A stretch of 64,000 nucleotides of DNA. Source: Nansenia antarctica. Its lineage: Eukaryota > Chordata > Actinopteri > Argentiniformes > Microstomatidae. Of this stretch, positions 27,250-40,744 are shown piece after piece. The notes beneath the pieces were generated by a model. It saw nothing but the letters and a program-made list of their open reading frames with translations. It did not search any database and was not told the origin of the DNA. The stretch covers positions 48,080,296 to 48,144,295 of the forward strand of contig OZ022340.1 in NCBI GenBank assembly GCA_963989245.1, written 5' to 3'. The stretch's first letter is position 1. Every line of letters starts with the position of its first letter. Position numbers and translations under genes: made by a program.

Positions 27250-27435
27250 TTTTCTGAGTGGGGCATTCCCACTCATATTTTTCATTTTATTGACAGATAC
27301 AGTAGAGATTTAGACAGGAAGGATGGGTGAGAGAGAGAGGAGGGATGACATGCAGGATATGTCCCCGGCCGGAATCGAACCGGGGACCGCTTACATGGTC
27401 AACGCTTAACCCGCTACGCCACCTAAGCGCCCCTG
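27250..27435 (-). mobile_element. tRNA-derived SINE
   Basis: Read on the minus strand it starts CAGGGGCGCTTAGGTGGCG, with an A-box-like GTGGCGTAGCGG and a B-box GGTTCGATTCC. It then continues into ATATCCTGCATGTCATCCC and a tail near TGAGTGGGAATGCC. A second copy is at 34405-34535. It lies upstream of il2rb. Confidence 0.7.
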
Positions 27436-27705
27436 ACTTAACTCTCCTGTGGGCTTCTACCTTGATTGATCATCCAAACCCTATGTTGTGTGTTGATTGT
27501 GGATAAAGCCGATACTTTGCAAACTATTTTATTAAAACTTACTAAGGAACAAGCATTGTGTTTGTGCCTTTTTGGTAAAGTCTCACCAGGGACCAGAAGG
27601 TGAAATCAGAGATTTCCATTACAGTATCAACAATAAATTCTCTTTTTGAAGGTAGATTGTTGACCGTGGTAATAATGTGTTCCCTCCTTGACTGTGGTAG
27701 CAGCG

Positions 27706-28860
27706 ATGGAGAGCCCGTGGTTCTGGTCCTTCCTGCTGGTGCTGATCTCCTCTCAACCAGGCGTCATTCATACAGCCCTCCCAGGTAAGAGTCATACAGC
27801 CCTCCCAGGTAAGAGTCATACAGCCCTCCCAGGTAAGAGTCATACAGCCCTCCCAGGTAAGAGTCATACAGCCCTCCCAGGTAAGTCATACAGCCCTCCC
27901 AGGTAAGAGTCATACAGCCCTCTCAGGTAAGAGTCATACAGCCCTCCCAGGTAAGAGTCATACAGCCCTCCCAGGTAAGAGTCATACAGCCCTCCCAGGT
28001 AAGAGTCCACATCTAGTCAGCCTCATCATATACAGTACCGGTCAAAAGTTTGGACACACTTTCCCATTCAATTGAATGTAGACATGTGGAAGGCAAATCA
28101 TTTTGTATAACTATAGTTGCATATATTAAAGAACACAATGCAGAGTAATTATGTATGTGCAATCAAGGTTAGTCTGTGAGACGTTCATGTGTGGTTGGGT
28201 GCTGGGGGAGAGATAAAGGGCCCTTCCAGTGAAGTCATGGGACCAGAAGGTTGGGAAACTGGAAGACCAAGAAAGAGGCTTATATGGAATACTATGGAAT
28301 AGAATGTACCAGAAGCTTTCTCTCCTATAAGAACTGCACCCTTTTCTCTGTACCCCCGACTTAGAGAGAGACACTATTGTACTCTCCTCCGGCTTGTATT
28401 AAAATGTATTATTGATCATTGTTATTAGATTTGTACATGTCTTCATTCACTGAATTTTGAAGTTCGATACCCAACCAAATTTATTAGGAAGAAAGGAGTA
28501 TTCCTCCACAATGCATGAAAATCAAACACTGTTAGCATCTTGTGGAGTGATTGACATAATAAGATTGGTGAGGTTGATGAGTTGATGAGTTTTATAGTTA
28601 TGATGATAATATTGGTTGTATATGTATGAGATATCTTATCTAATATTAGTCACTCTATATAAAAAGAGAAACATATACAGTATGACTGGTGGGAACTAGA
28701 TATGATGAAAATAATAATAACAAGAATAATAACAACAACAATAATAATAATAACAATAACGCTAATAATTATTGTTATTAATATTATACATTTTTTGTTG
28801 TTATTATTATTGTTATTGATATTATATATGTTTTTGTTATTCTTATTATCATTATTGTTA

Positions 28861-28895
<35 letters not shown>

Positions 28896-31174
28896 ATTAT
28901 TAATAATAATAATATCTTCCCTATCCTTCCCTCCAAGGACTGTCCTGTGTGAACGACTACATTAACAACGTCACCTGTGTGTGTAACAGCACTGAGCTTC
29001 CCCCAGACCTGGACTGCAAGATCATTGGCATCAGGAAAAACTACGTCAATCAAAAACAATTGTAAGGATGTAATGTTTCAGCTACAGTTCTTATGAATGG
29101 GATAAATGTTGACAAAAACGAAATAAGTTTCACATCCTTTAATACTACCGTGTCGCTCATTGTGGTGAATGAGCCTTTGTCAGTGTTACTGCAATAAGGG
29201 AAATTGTTAATTAGTGTTTTAAATGTACAGTATGAAATGCTGAATGTGTTACTTACTGTGGCGAGGTTTTCACCTCATGTTGTTGTTTGTTGGTGTTGCG
29301 TAGCGCTAGCAGCTGTGATCTGAAACCCTGGGATGGTCCAGACTCCTCTCTCCAAGGCTGCAGCTTTGTCTTTGAGGCACATCATGTGAGTAAATCCCTG
29401 TTATCACTGTATATCATGTGAGTAAATCCCTGTTATCACTGTCTATCAAGTTTCAAATGTATTGTTATGTCACATTACATTCTTAAGGCCAATGCACACG
29501 GCGTGCGATTTTGTCGCACGACAACATTCGATTCTCAATTCTTTGAATTCTTTCAATTGGTGTGAATTGAGAATCGGATGTTGTCGTGCGACAATATCGC
29601 ATCGCACGCCGTGTGCATTGTCTCATTCAAAACAATGGAATCGAAACGCTGTGTGCATTGGCCTTTAGGCTTCGGTTCCTGATGTTGCAGCACAAGACAA
29701 TAAGGCAATATGCATAATTCAAGATTTAAAAAAAGTGACACAAATAAGAAAGTCCTTGTGATAATATCCTGTCTTATTATTTTTTGTCACTTATGTCCTG
29801 TACTACTGTCACCTTTTTTTTCACCTTATTATCGTGAATTATGCCTATTGCCTTATTGTCTGCAAATTGTCCGGATAATAATCATAATAATCAGGCAATA
29901 AGCATAATACAAGATACAAATATAGCATTCTCATTAGGCTCTTGGTCCATGGTGCCAATATAACGACCTACTGAAGTATCAAACAGACATTAACTATTGA
30001 GCCTATCTGGAAAACATGATGACGTCGTAATGATAACCTACGGTCATGCCATTTAGCAGACACCTTAGTGTCAAAGCCACTTCCAGTACAGTGAGTGCAG
30101 AAATGTTTTGTATCCACGGTCCACAGAGAGACAAGAGACAATCGTCTGTTGTGTTCCTCACAACTGTTGTGTTCATGGGGCGGCTGTGGTGCAGGAGGTG
30201 GAGCTGCCGTCTAATGATCACAAGGTTGGCAGATCGGTGGTTCGAGCCCCGGCTGGCCACATGTCGAAGTGTCCTTGGGCAAGACACTGAACCCCAAATT
30301 GCTCCCAATGCGCGGGCCGTCGCCTTGCATGGCAGCTTGCCGCCATTGGTGTGTGAATGTGTGTGTGAATGGGTGAATGAGAGGCTGTTGTAAAGCGCTT
30401 TGGAATAAGGCGCTATATAAGTCAGTCCATTTACCATTTGTTCCTTTGCATCTCCAGAAGTTCAGTGCTGGTGAAAAACTCCCCAGCATCCAGGTGCAGT
30501 GTGAGGGCACTGAGGTGGTTCAACTCACAGATTATTCACCTCTCAATCACAGTGAGTATAGTTCTTACTTCTGCACAGACGTCTATTCAGTTACATTTCT
30601 ATATTGACATTTGAGTAATTTAGCAGGTTATCCAGAGCGATGTACAATAAGTGCATTCGTCTAATGTAAGATACAACATGATTTCAGTCCATTTCCTAGA
30701 CATACTGTAGGAGGTGCTCTTCACTAGCACATTGTCATTGGCACAGAGTTCTTCGCCCGTAGAACCGAGGATCAGGATCAGGATCAGAGTCAGACTAGCT
30801 TTTATTACATCTTATTGTACATTTGTACAAAAGTGAAATTATTTAGCTTTCGTTCCTCAACATTGACATTGCAGCATTCAGATACAAAGCACAATATGTT
30901 GTGTTTGTTCGAGATCAACTAAAAACCAATTGATTAAATCATGAATTTCTCTCTATCTCTTCTTTTCCCACCCCTCGCTCTCTCTCTCTCTCTCTCCCTC
31001 TGTTCTGACAGTTAAGATGCATCCTCCTGGTATCCCCAACATCAACATCAACGTGAACGAGACCAGTATGTCCTGGAGTCCTGGAAGTCCTCTCTCAAAG
31101 TGGATCTTCAAATATGTGTTCCAGGTGCAGATCAAACAAGCACACCAGCCATGGAGGGTATGTTTGGTGGACAA

Positions 31175-31267
<93 letters not shown>

Positions 31268-34200
31268 AGAGAGAGTAAAATGTTTAAAAAACATGCCTGT
31301 AATAATTCAGTCAGATCTGGGGCCTCATTTATAGAAAGTGCTTAGATCTTACCCGTGTCGTACGTAGAAAACCACATCAACGTAGTGATTTATACAATTT
31401 CAACGTGAGTCAATTTGACCATGGAAACGATCGTAGCTCTACGTCGTGTATTCACCTTGCGTACGCACATTACCTACTGGTTATGCAGAGTTATTACAGG
31501 AATGTGAGCCGCACTGCCTAAACTGTAATAATAAATAATAAAATTAACGATGTTGTTATCAGCCGAGAAAATGAGTTTAATTCAAGATTTAAAGGGAACT
31601 GATGTTTCTGATTGTATTTCAGTCTTTCTTTATATCCCTCCGGAGCTGTCTATCTCCCCTTCAACATGCCTAGTGCGTTCCACAACGGACCTTGCCCGGC
31701 CACGCGCTAAATTATACTGGATTTTCTCCGGTGTCTGGGAGTTCGCAAAGGGAGTTCGCAGCCATGAGATGAGGGGTGATGAGGGGGGATGGTATCCCCC
31801 TGAAATAAAAACAGTCAAAATCATCCCCCTTCTAAAACGGCCATCCACTCTTTCCATACTTTATGTCATTTTATCAATGAACGTGGTATTACTGCTATTT
31901 CAAGGTGCGCACACATGCAATGACATTTTTACCAAGTTACTGACACTGAAGTCACTGACGCTGAGGGGATGCTAAAATTGTCCTCATATGATCAAATCCA
32001 CCACCTCCCCTGATTTTCTTTTACAACTTGAGTAGCCTACTGAGTATAAGCATTTGCCTGGTTAGTTGTCATGATCAAACGTTACAAATGCAACTTACCG
32101 AGAAGCCACCCTTCTCTGCCCTCTCCCGTTTCCAGACTACCCTATATTATAGCACTTGGCTTAATTCAGCCGCTATAATTGAGCCGCTATCACAGGGCGT
32201 TAATACAAACCTCATCACCTGCGTTCATTTTACCTGCGTTGGTATTTATAGAAGGAAGCACGTACGCAATTTTAAACCATCTCAGCCCGTTTTATAAATA
32301 ATGCTTACGTCCGTTTAGAAAAATGTGCTTACGTGAAAGTCAAAGATGACGTTCAAGTACTTTTTTATAAATGAGGCCCCTGAAGTTGGTATATTTGTGA
32401 TTTCCTTTTACAGCTTGAGACAGTTTTGTAGCATGGATGAAACTCTGTTTCTGCACCCCATCTCTATGTCTCTGTCAGTCTCAGGAGGTCAGACATTTCA
32501 CCGTACAAAACCCCAAGACCAGTCTGCATCTGGCTGTGCAGGAGTCTGGGCAGTACCAGGCCAGGGTGAGAGTCAGGCCCTGCAGCCCCACGTGGGAATG
32601 GAGCAACTGGAGCCCCACGGCAGCCTGGACCTCCGAGGGAGAGAGGCCAACGACCGACAGCGACCCAGCCCAAGGGCAAGGTACAGAACAGGTCAACCAC
32701 CTTGACCATCTTCATACTCTTTACCCTGTCCTGGACCTCCAATAGTCAGTAGAGCAGAAGGTAGGTTAATGATTGTTTTTGTTATGTTATGTTATGTTAA
32801 TTTTATTTATAATGCGCCCCCCATCCAACTTTTACATCGGCCCGGGGCGCAGCCCGGGTAAAGGAACAGATAAAGACAAAGACAAGGAACACAGAAAGCA
32901 ATCAGACACAGACGACTTAAACGTACATCTCAGGCATACAATTCACAACAAATAGGGAGTAGACTTAGGGAATATCATTTACGAAGAGGTGGGTTTTTAA
33001 CTTGGCTCTAAAGGAGTCCAGAGTGGGGGCAAACTTGATGGCAGAAGGGAGCGCGTTCCACAGGGTCGGTGCTATCACCGCAAAGGCACGGTCACCCTTC
33101 CTCTTGAGGTTTGTAGGTGGGACCCTCAGGCTGAGTTGGGCGTCGGACCTGAGCCTGGGTCTGGGCCTTGAGGAGGTAGACTGGTCCAGGAGGTCCTTGA
33201 TGTAGGGTGGGGCGAGACTGTTGAGAGCTTTAAAGACAAAGGTGCAGATTTTGAACTTCACTCTCTTCTTCACTGGGAGCCAGTGAAGGGAGATGAGGAC
33301 AGGGGAGATGTGGTCCCTCATTTTGGTGCCTGACACCAGCCTGGCAGCGGCATTTTGGACTAGCTGCAGGCGGTAGATGGTCTTATCAGGAAGTCCAGCA
33401 TAGAGTGAGTTGCAGTAGTCGAGCCTAGATGAGATTAGCATGAGGACGACCCTCCCCAGGTCGCTGGGGGTGAGGAAGGACTTGATCTTGGCTATGATGC
33501 GTAGTTGGTAGAAACATGCCTTCACGACGGAGCTCACTTGTCGGTCAAGGTTGAGCTCGGAGTCAAAGATGACATTTTTTCATGTATGGCTTTAAAAGTG
33601 AATGCTTAGTTTGTCATACTGTATGTTGTGGCAACCCTCTCACTCGACCGGAGTAAATGTCCACACAGTGAGCCAGAGAGATGAGGAGACACACAGTGAG
33701 CCAGAGAGATGAGGAGACGGAGGTCACTTTTAGGCGCATCGTCGTTTTTTTTTTTTTTTAAGTAATTTTTTCTGAGTGGGGCAGTCCCACTCATATTTTT
33801 TTTCTTTTCATTGTTGATAGTGGGTGATTGTCAGATGATGGGCGGCAGGCCGAGATGCTTTCCCCTTTCAGTAATTAATTAATAGATTTGCTCAAGTAGA
33901 CAATTAAGATAGAAGTTTTATTCCACAGCGCTGGGTGTGCTTCTCATCACGGCAGGCAGAGAGAAGAGACACACAGAATGACACTTTACAGTGGCTTGAT
34001 ATAGGCAAAAGTAGCTGATCAAGCAGCCAGCTGTTTGTCATGCAAATCATCCCCAAAGACAGGGCTCCGTTGAGTCTAGGTAGGGTTGCTGACGAGAAGT
34101 CCCCATCTCCCAAAAGTGGCTGATTGTCCTGACAACCCAGCCACCTGACCCTGGTCAGCTGACTGGCTGGTCCTAAATATACTGACCTATTGACCCAGGT

Positions 34201-37200
34201 CCTATGCTGGTCCCTGGTCAAGTTCCCTGCTGCAGTGTATATGAGCCGTAGTCTAAATCTGGCTCCGTTCCAATTACACAGATACAGAGAGAGAGGCTGG
34301 CTCACTTTCAACAGTTAGATGTCACAACTTGCTGATAATCACTAATGATAAAGTATTTAGGGTTTACCTAAGCACAATGTAAAAACACATCCTATCAATT
34401 GTGATAGAGACAGTAGAGATATGACAGGAAAGATGGGTGAGAGAAGGGATGACATGCAGGATATGTCCGCGGCCGGAATCGAACCGGGAAGTTACATGGT
34501 CAACGCTTAGTCCGCTACGCCACCTAAGCGCCCCTGCCATATTTATTCCTAACTTAAAAAGGTAGAGTTGGGCACTGCCCACTCGGAAGGACGGCGTTGC
34601 GGTAAAAGTCAATTATATCAAAAAGGTTAACATTGGTCGCCCTCCACTGGAGGGGGGTTGCTGGTTGGCAGTAGGGGATCCGTCCGTTCAGGGTCGGGGG
34701 GGTTGGCGCTCTCTACTCCGGGGGGGAACTCCGTACCTCTCGCCGGCTATCCTATAGTTCTCCGTCTCGTCGTCACTCGAGCTCTCTTCACCTGGGCTCT
34801 CCGCTCAGGCCGTTTAGGTCTGGTCACAAAAGGCACATCCGTTTATTATAACTTTGCAATTTAAAAGCTAAGCGCCGTAGGCGACTCTCACCGCTCGGCG
34901 CCCAGGCCGTCGGGTCTCGCTCTGGGTTCGTTGGTTCGCTTCAGGGGTTCTCTGTCTGCTGGATCTGGCACTGGCTCTAGTGGTCCGGGGGGTAGGGGTA
35001 GTCTGTCCCTCCCTCTCTCTCGGCGCTCTGGTCCGTCGGTTCTCGTTCGGAGTTCCCGGTCTGTTATATTAGGACAGCCCTTATTCTATCAATGTTCCTC
35101 TGTCAGCGACCGCTGGCGACTCTCACCGCTCGGTGCTCTCCGTAGGGTCGGTCTCGCTCTGGGCTTGTCCGTAGTTCGTTGGATCTGGTACCTGTTGGCT
35201 CTGGGGTAGGGGTAGTCTGTCCGTCCTTCCCTCTAGGCGCTCTGGTCCATCACGTGAAATGGCACCTGTTAATATACAGTAACATTAACCCCCCCCTTCA
35301 CCTGCCTTGTCACATAAGCAGCAGATGCCAACCCCGAGATGGAGGTGTTTACCATGCTGAGTATGGGGATGGCCCCAGCAGCTCGGCCTAAGACCAAACA
35401 AATCCTTCTCTGGTCCGTCTGTAACCAGAGAGACCAGGGCCTGGTCCTCCCAGCAGCCTAGACCTGGGGCCTCATTTATAGAAAGTACTCAGATCACATT
35501 TTTATCTTACCCGTGTAGTACGTAGAAAACCACGTCAACGTAGTGATTTATACAATTTCAACATGAGTCAATTTGACCGTGGAAACGATCGTAGCTCTAC
35601 GTCGAGTATTGACCTTGCGTACGCCCATTACCTACTGGTTATGCAGAGTTATTACAGGCATGTGAGCCGCACTGCCTAGTGTAATTCATGCAAGTGGCTC
35701 ATAATAAAATTAACGATGTTGTTATCAGCCGAGAAAATGAGTTTAATTCAAGATTTAAAAGGAACTGATGTTTATGATTGTATTTCAGTCTTTCTTTATA
35801 TCCCTCCGGAGCTGTCTATCTCCCCTTCAACATGCCTAGTGCATTCCACAATGGACCTTGCCCGGCCACGCGCTAAATTATACTGGATTTTCTCCGGTGT
35901 CTGGGAGTTCACAAAGGGAGTGAGCAGCCATATAAGAATAAGACCACCTGATAAGAATACGACCATTATATTATTACAGTATAAGCAGCACTCGAGTTGA
36001 GGGGGGATGGCATAAAATCGTCCCCCTCTTTCCATACGTCATTTTATCAATGAAAGTGGTATTACTGCTATTTCAAGGTGCGAGGGGGCACGCACACATG
36101 CAATGTAGCCTCCCCATATGTCTTCCTCCTCTATATGGCCACCCGGGATGCTATGTTTGAGGACACTCTTGATGTGGGATATGCAGATGACATTGCGCTG
36201 TCGAGAGCAATTCCCATATCCAACATCATGTCAGACCCATCAATGCCCCTGGAGGCACAAAGGCTGGACGAATGGGCAGCCAAGAACAAAATGACACTCA
36301 ATGGGAAAAAGTCGGTTGAGCTGCGCATATGTTTTGCCCGGAACCCACCACAACCTCCCCCGCTGATGCTGGGGGGACAGGAAGTACCTGTTGTGGAAAC
36401 AACAAAGTATCTGGGATACCATCTGGATCAAAAGCTGACTGGAGATGTGCACATTGAGAAGGCAATAAAAACTGCCTCCAAGCGGCTGCACTATCTCACG
36501 GTCATGGCAAGACACGGTCTACCTGCGGATGACCTCATCACCATCTACACCACTCTCATCAGGCCGTGTCTGGAATACAGCTCAGTGCTCTTGGTGGGCT
36601 GCTCTAAAAAACAACAGGCTGAGCCAGGCACGCGGGAAGGTATTTTGACTGGGGGTGCTGAGGTGCTGTCTATATACGCTACAGGGAAAAAAATTGCCAG
36701 GGAAAAAATTATAACGATTTCTCTCCCTCCCTCCCTCCCTACCTCTCGCTGATTGCTCGTTCGCTCACACGCACACAGTGGCATAACGACGGGCCCCAAT
36801 GCACGGGCAATAATAGTTAAGCACGCACGCACCCACACACTACAAAGACGTAACGTTAAATATTTTACCAACAATGTGTTGGAATTTACAGTAATTTCCA
36901 CTCAGCTCACAGTGTCCCACAATGTCCACAAACATGATGTTGACCATTATTACAGACAGCACTCCATGTCGATTGTTATTGCCTCTTAACGAAAGCCCTT
37001 CGCTGCCGAAGAATCGGATGGATCTGAATATCAGTTCTACTACGTTTCTGGCCGTCTGTTGCTCTTTCTCAACAACGTCCGACAGTAGAGCATTAATGGG
37101 AGTGTTGTTAAGCTCAGCATCTTCTTCCAACTCCACTTCAATTGTTCTGGCTGATTTAGCATTTTTGCTAAAGAACTCAGAGATTCCCTAGCAAGATATG

Positions 37201-38959
37201 ACCAAGTGATCACTAACATTAAAACTAACAAACACATTTTTACATTTATTACAAAAAACACATTTATTTTTATTCCCAAAAGCAACAATAGTTATTATAT
37301 TGTTTTAAATTATTGTTTGAATATTTTTTTTAGTTTTTTAATTCAGGCAGGAGGAGCTCCTTCTGCCTGCCGCTAGGGGGTGCTGCAGCACCCTCAGCAC
37401 CCCCCTTCCTGCGTCCCTGGGCTGAGCTAGAGCGAGTCCAGACACGTGCCTGCAGAATCATCAGAAGGAGAGCTGGTGAGATCTCACAACCCCTACCATC
37501 ACTCCAGACAAGGAGGGAGGAGGCCGCAGTGAAGCTGGTCAGGAACATGCATGACGAGCAACACCCTCTGCATGACCTGCTACCTCCAACACGAGGCAGC
37601 TGCACTGCCAGGACACTGAGGAACCAGCACAAGCTGGCTGAACCAAAGGCCAAAACCAGCAGGCTGAAAAACTCAACCCTGCATACTGCAGTTAGACTGT
37701 ACAATGACAATATCTAGACTCACACATAATACAGCATGGCTACCATGACTGCTACCTGCCCTTGCTTTGCCGCCTTGAAATATTTTTAAACTTTAAAATT
37801 GTTGTGTAACTGTTGTGCTGCTAATATTGTGTGTCATATCTATGTAAGTTCTGCAGTTTTTCAGTGGGGGCTTGGCTCCACTGCAAGCATGAATTAATAA
37901 AATCAAATCATCAAATCATCAAATCATCAAATCATCAATGACATTTTTACCAAGTTACTGACACTGAAGTCACTGACGCTGAGGGGATGCTAAAATTGTC
38001 CTCATATGATAAAATCCACCACCTCCCCTGATTTTCTTTTACAACTTGAGTACTGAGTATAAGCATGTGCCTGGTTAGTTGTCATGATCAAACGTTACAA
38101 ATGCAACTTACCGGGAAGCCACCCTTCTCTGCCCTCTCCCGCTTCCAGACGAACGCCTACCCTATATTATAGCACTTGTCTTAATTCAGCCGCTATAATT
38201 GAGCCGCTATCACAGGGCGTTAATACAAACCTCAATCACCTGCGTTCATTTTACCTGCGTTGGTATTTATAGAAGGAAGCACCTACGCAACTTTAAACCA
38301 TCGCAGCCCGTTTTATAAATAATGCTTACGTCCGTTTAGAAATATTTGCTTACGTGAAAGTCAAAGATGACGTTCAAGTACTTTTTTTTATAAATGAGGC
38401 CCCTGATCTGACAACTCGTGACGTTAGAATTATATGGTTCTATCTCCATTTTTTTCAAAATTGAGTTTTTTTCCATAATCTGATCCATCCATCCAGGTGT
38501 TTCTTAATGTGGTGGTTCTTGTGGTGTTATTTTTAAAATGTTGACATTTTTCAGTTAGTAATTCATAAAATACAAAGGTTCCATCTCACAAAACATAATG
38601 GAATGTAAAAACGTTGCCGCTCAATATCTCTGAACTACCCTAAGCGGAGATAGAACCTTATAATTCTAAGCTCACGATCTGTCATACCAATGCGTCATGC
38701 ATGTGACTTATTAATCAACCAGAATCACTATTCCCATCATCCTCTAAAAAGCAACTGAGTTATGCAGTCCTGCAGTATGTGGAGTGCGGTAGATCTAGTG
38801 AGGTGAGTTTTCATAGAGCCATCCAGGCTCTACCAGTGACCCTGCTGCCACTCTCCTGTGTCTCAGGGAGCCTGACCCTCTGGCTGGTGCTGGGTGGTGT
38901 GGTCCTCCTCACTGCTGTTTTTGTGGTCCTCTGCCAAGCTTGCACAAACAAGGGGTGAG

Positions 38960-39026
<67 letters not shown>

Positions 39027-39569
39027 GGCCACAGCCCCTGCCCCCGCCCGTGTCTGTGTCTCTCAGTGTTGTGTTGTCAAGCAGAGTAGAAGGCGATAAT
39101 AGGGAGAAGGTTTTTCCTTCTATCAGTGGCCCCGCGCCCGAGCTAGAGTACTCTTCCTGCAACGAATTGTGGACTGCTGATTCACATGCTTAGTATTCAA
39201 ATGTATTGATTGTAAGTCGCTTTGGAATAAGGCGTCTGCTAAATGCCAAAAATGTAAATGTAAATGTAAAGCAGGCTCAATGCGCCCCACGGTCCGGAGG
39301 CTCCGCCCACTTCCTGAGGTAAACTGGGATCCTAAATCGGAGCGGGACGTTCCATCCCGTGGGCCAGTCAGGACCTGGAGTATAAAAGCTTGGACTCACT
39401 TGACAGTCGGGAGCTGTGGTTGTGGAGCAGCTCACCACTGTGCCTTTTGTTTAGTAATCATCAAGTGTTGGCTGTTGTGATTGGCAGTCTCTCAGTGTTT
39501 TGAGAGAGGCAGTAGCAGTGTTTAGAACGCTGGGTCAGGGATAGTTCTTACATTCCTTTGTTGTCACTG

Positions 39570-39662
<93 letters not shown>

Positions 39663-40667
39663 GGATATTTTGCTTAGATTCACTAGGAGCAGGGGTGACT
39701 GTTTTTGAATGTATTTTGGTTAAAGCCACTGAATTAGATAGTAAGGTTTTATTTTTATTTTGGTTATACTCAAATAAACTCAAATTAGGAGCAGTAGAAG
39801 CTCACCTTTTAGGAGCTTTTGTGCTACTTTGATTTGTACAGCACCGATAGTTTGTGTTTGCCTCCTGTGTTTTCAGTTGGACCAGTTGTAAAAAGACACT
39901 TTAAGTTCCTTGTAAATAAAGAACTTTTTACCAAATGACATCAGGTTTATGTTGCTTCCCTTTCCCCTTACGAGCTGGGTTTGTAACAATGTGTGGGAAC
40001 CTGGAAGGTTTAGGAGAGTCCAGGTTCAAAGATAATATCTTCATACACGTGTTGTTTATTTTGATGTTGCAGGATATTTCAGAGGAAACCCCAACATGTG
40101 CCCGATCTCTCCAATTGCTTCCCCACTCTGAACTCCGTCCACGACGGACACTTGAAGGTACATGTATCATCTTTCAACACCCTAACAGGATGCTTAAGTC
40201 TTGATTGTAGCATATTTTGACGTTGTCTCTCATCAGATTTAGATTAGATACAGTATGTCTCTATTGTCTGATTTTCACAGATCTTTGCTTTACGTACAGA
40301 AAACGTGCTGTGATAGGATACAACCGTAGCACATCCCAATGTTTGTGAATGACAAGATAGAAATGACAGCTCAAGGACTTTAACCCCTCCCTTCCCCATA
40401 ACATAACAGGTCCCTGAACCTTACACATCATTTTCTTTATTGCACCTAGCTTTCAATGTCTATGATTCCATATGCCCCTACGGTCCTCCTTATGTGTTCA
40501 TAAGGGTCAGAGGCGTGTGGTACAGATGAGTTTTTGTCTGTCGCACTTCCTGGATGGCAGGAGCACGAACTCTTAGTTGAGCACATGGGAGGGGGTCCTC
40601 TGCTGCATTGAGCTTGACAACACAACACTGAGAGACACAGACACGGGCGGGGGCAGGGGCTGTGGCC

Positions 40668-40744
<77 letters not shown>

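Larger units (their letters stand above)
35466..38403 (-). mobile_element. PIF/Harbinger-like element (copy D) carrying a nested LINE
   Basis: Ends GGGGCCTCATTTATAG and TATAAATGAGGCCCC. Minus-strand relic near 35925-35800 has TPEKIQYNLARGRARSIVEC then RHVEGEIDSSGG. It is interrupted by a LINE at 36106-37935; the Harbinger sequence resumes at 37936 with the same text as copy C. Confidence 0.8.

Noticed and set aside
27355..27435. tRNA gene on the minus strand
   Set aside because: The cloverleaf is imperfect and the sequence continues into a repeated body and tail seen again at 34405, so it is a SINE head.
31017..31345. Cys-Val repeat ORFs near il2rb exon 5
   Set aside because: The tail is (GT)n translation; only the part up to 31157 is real il2rb exon.
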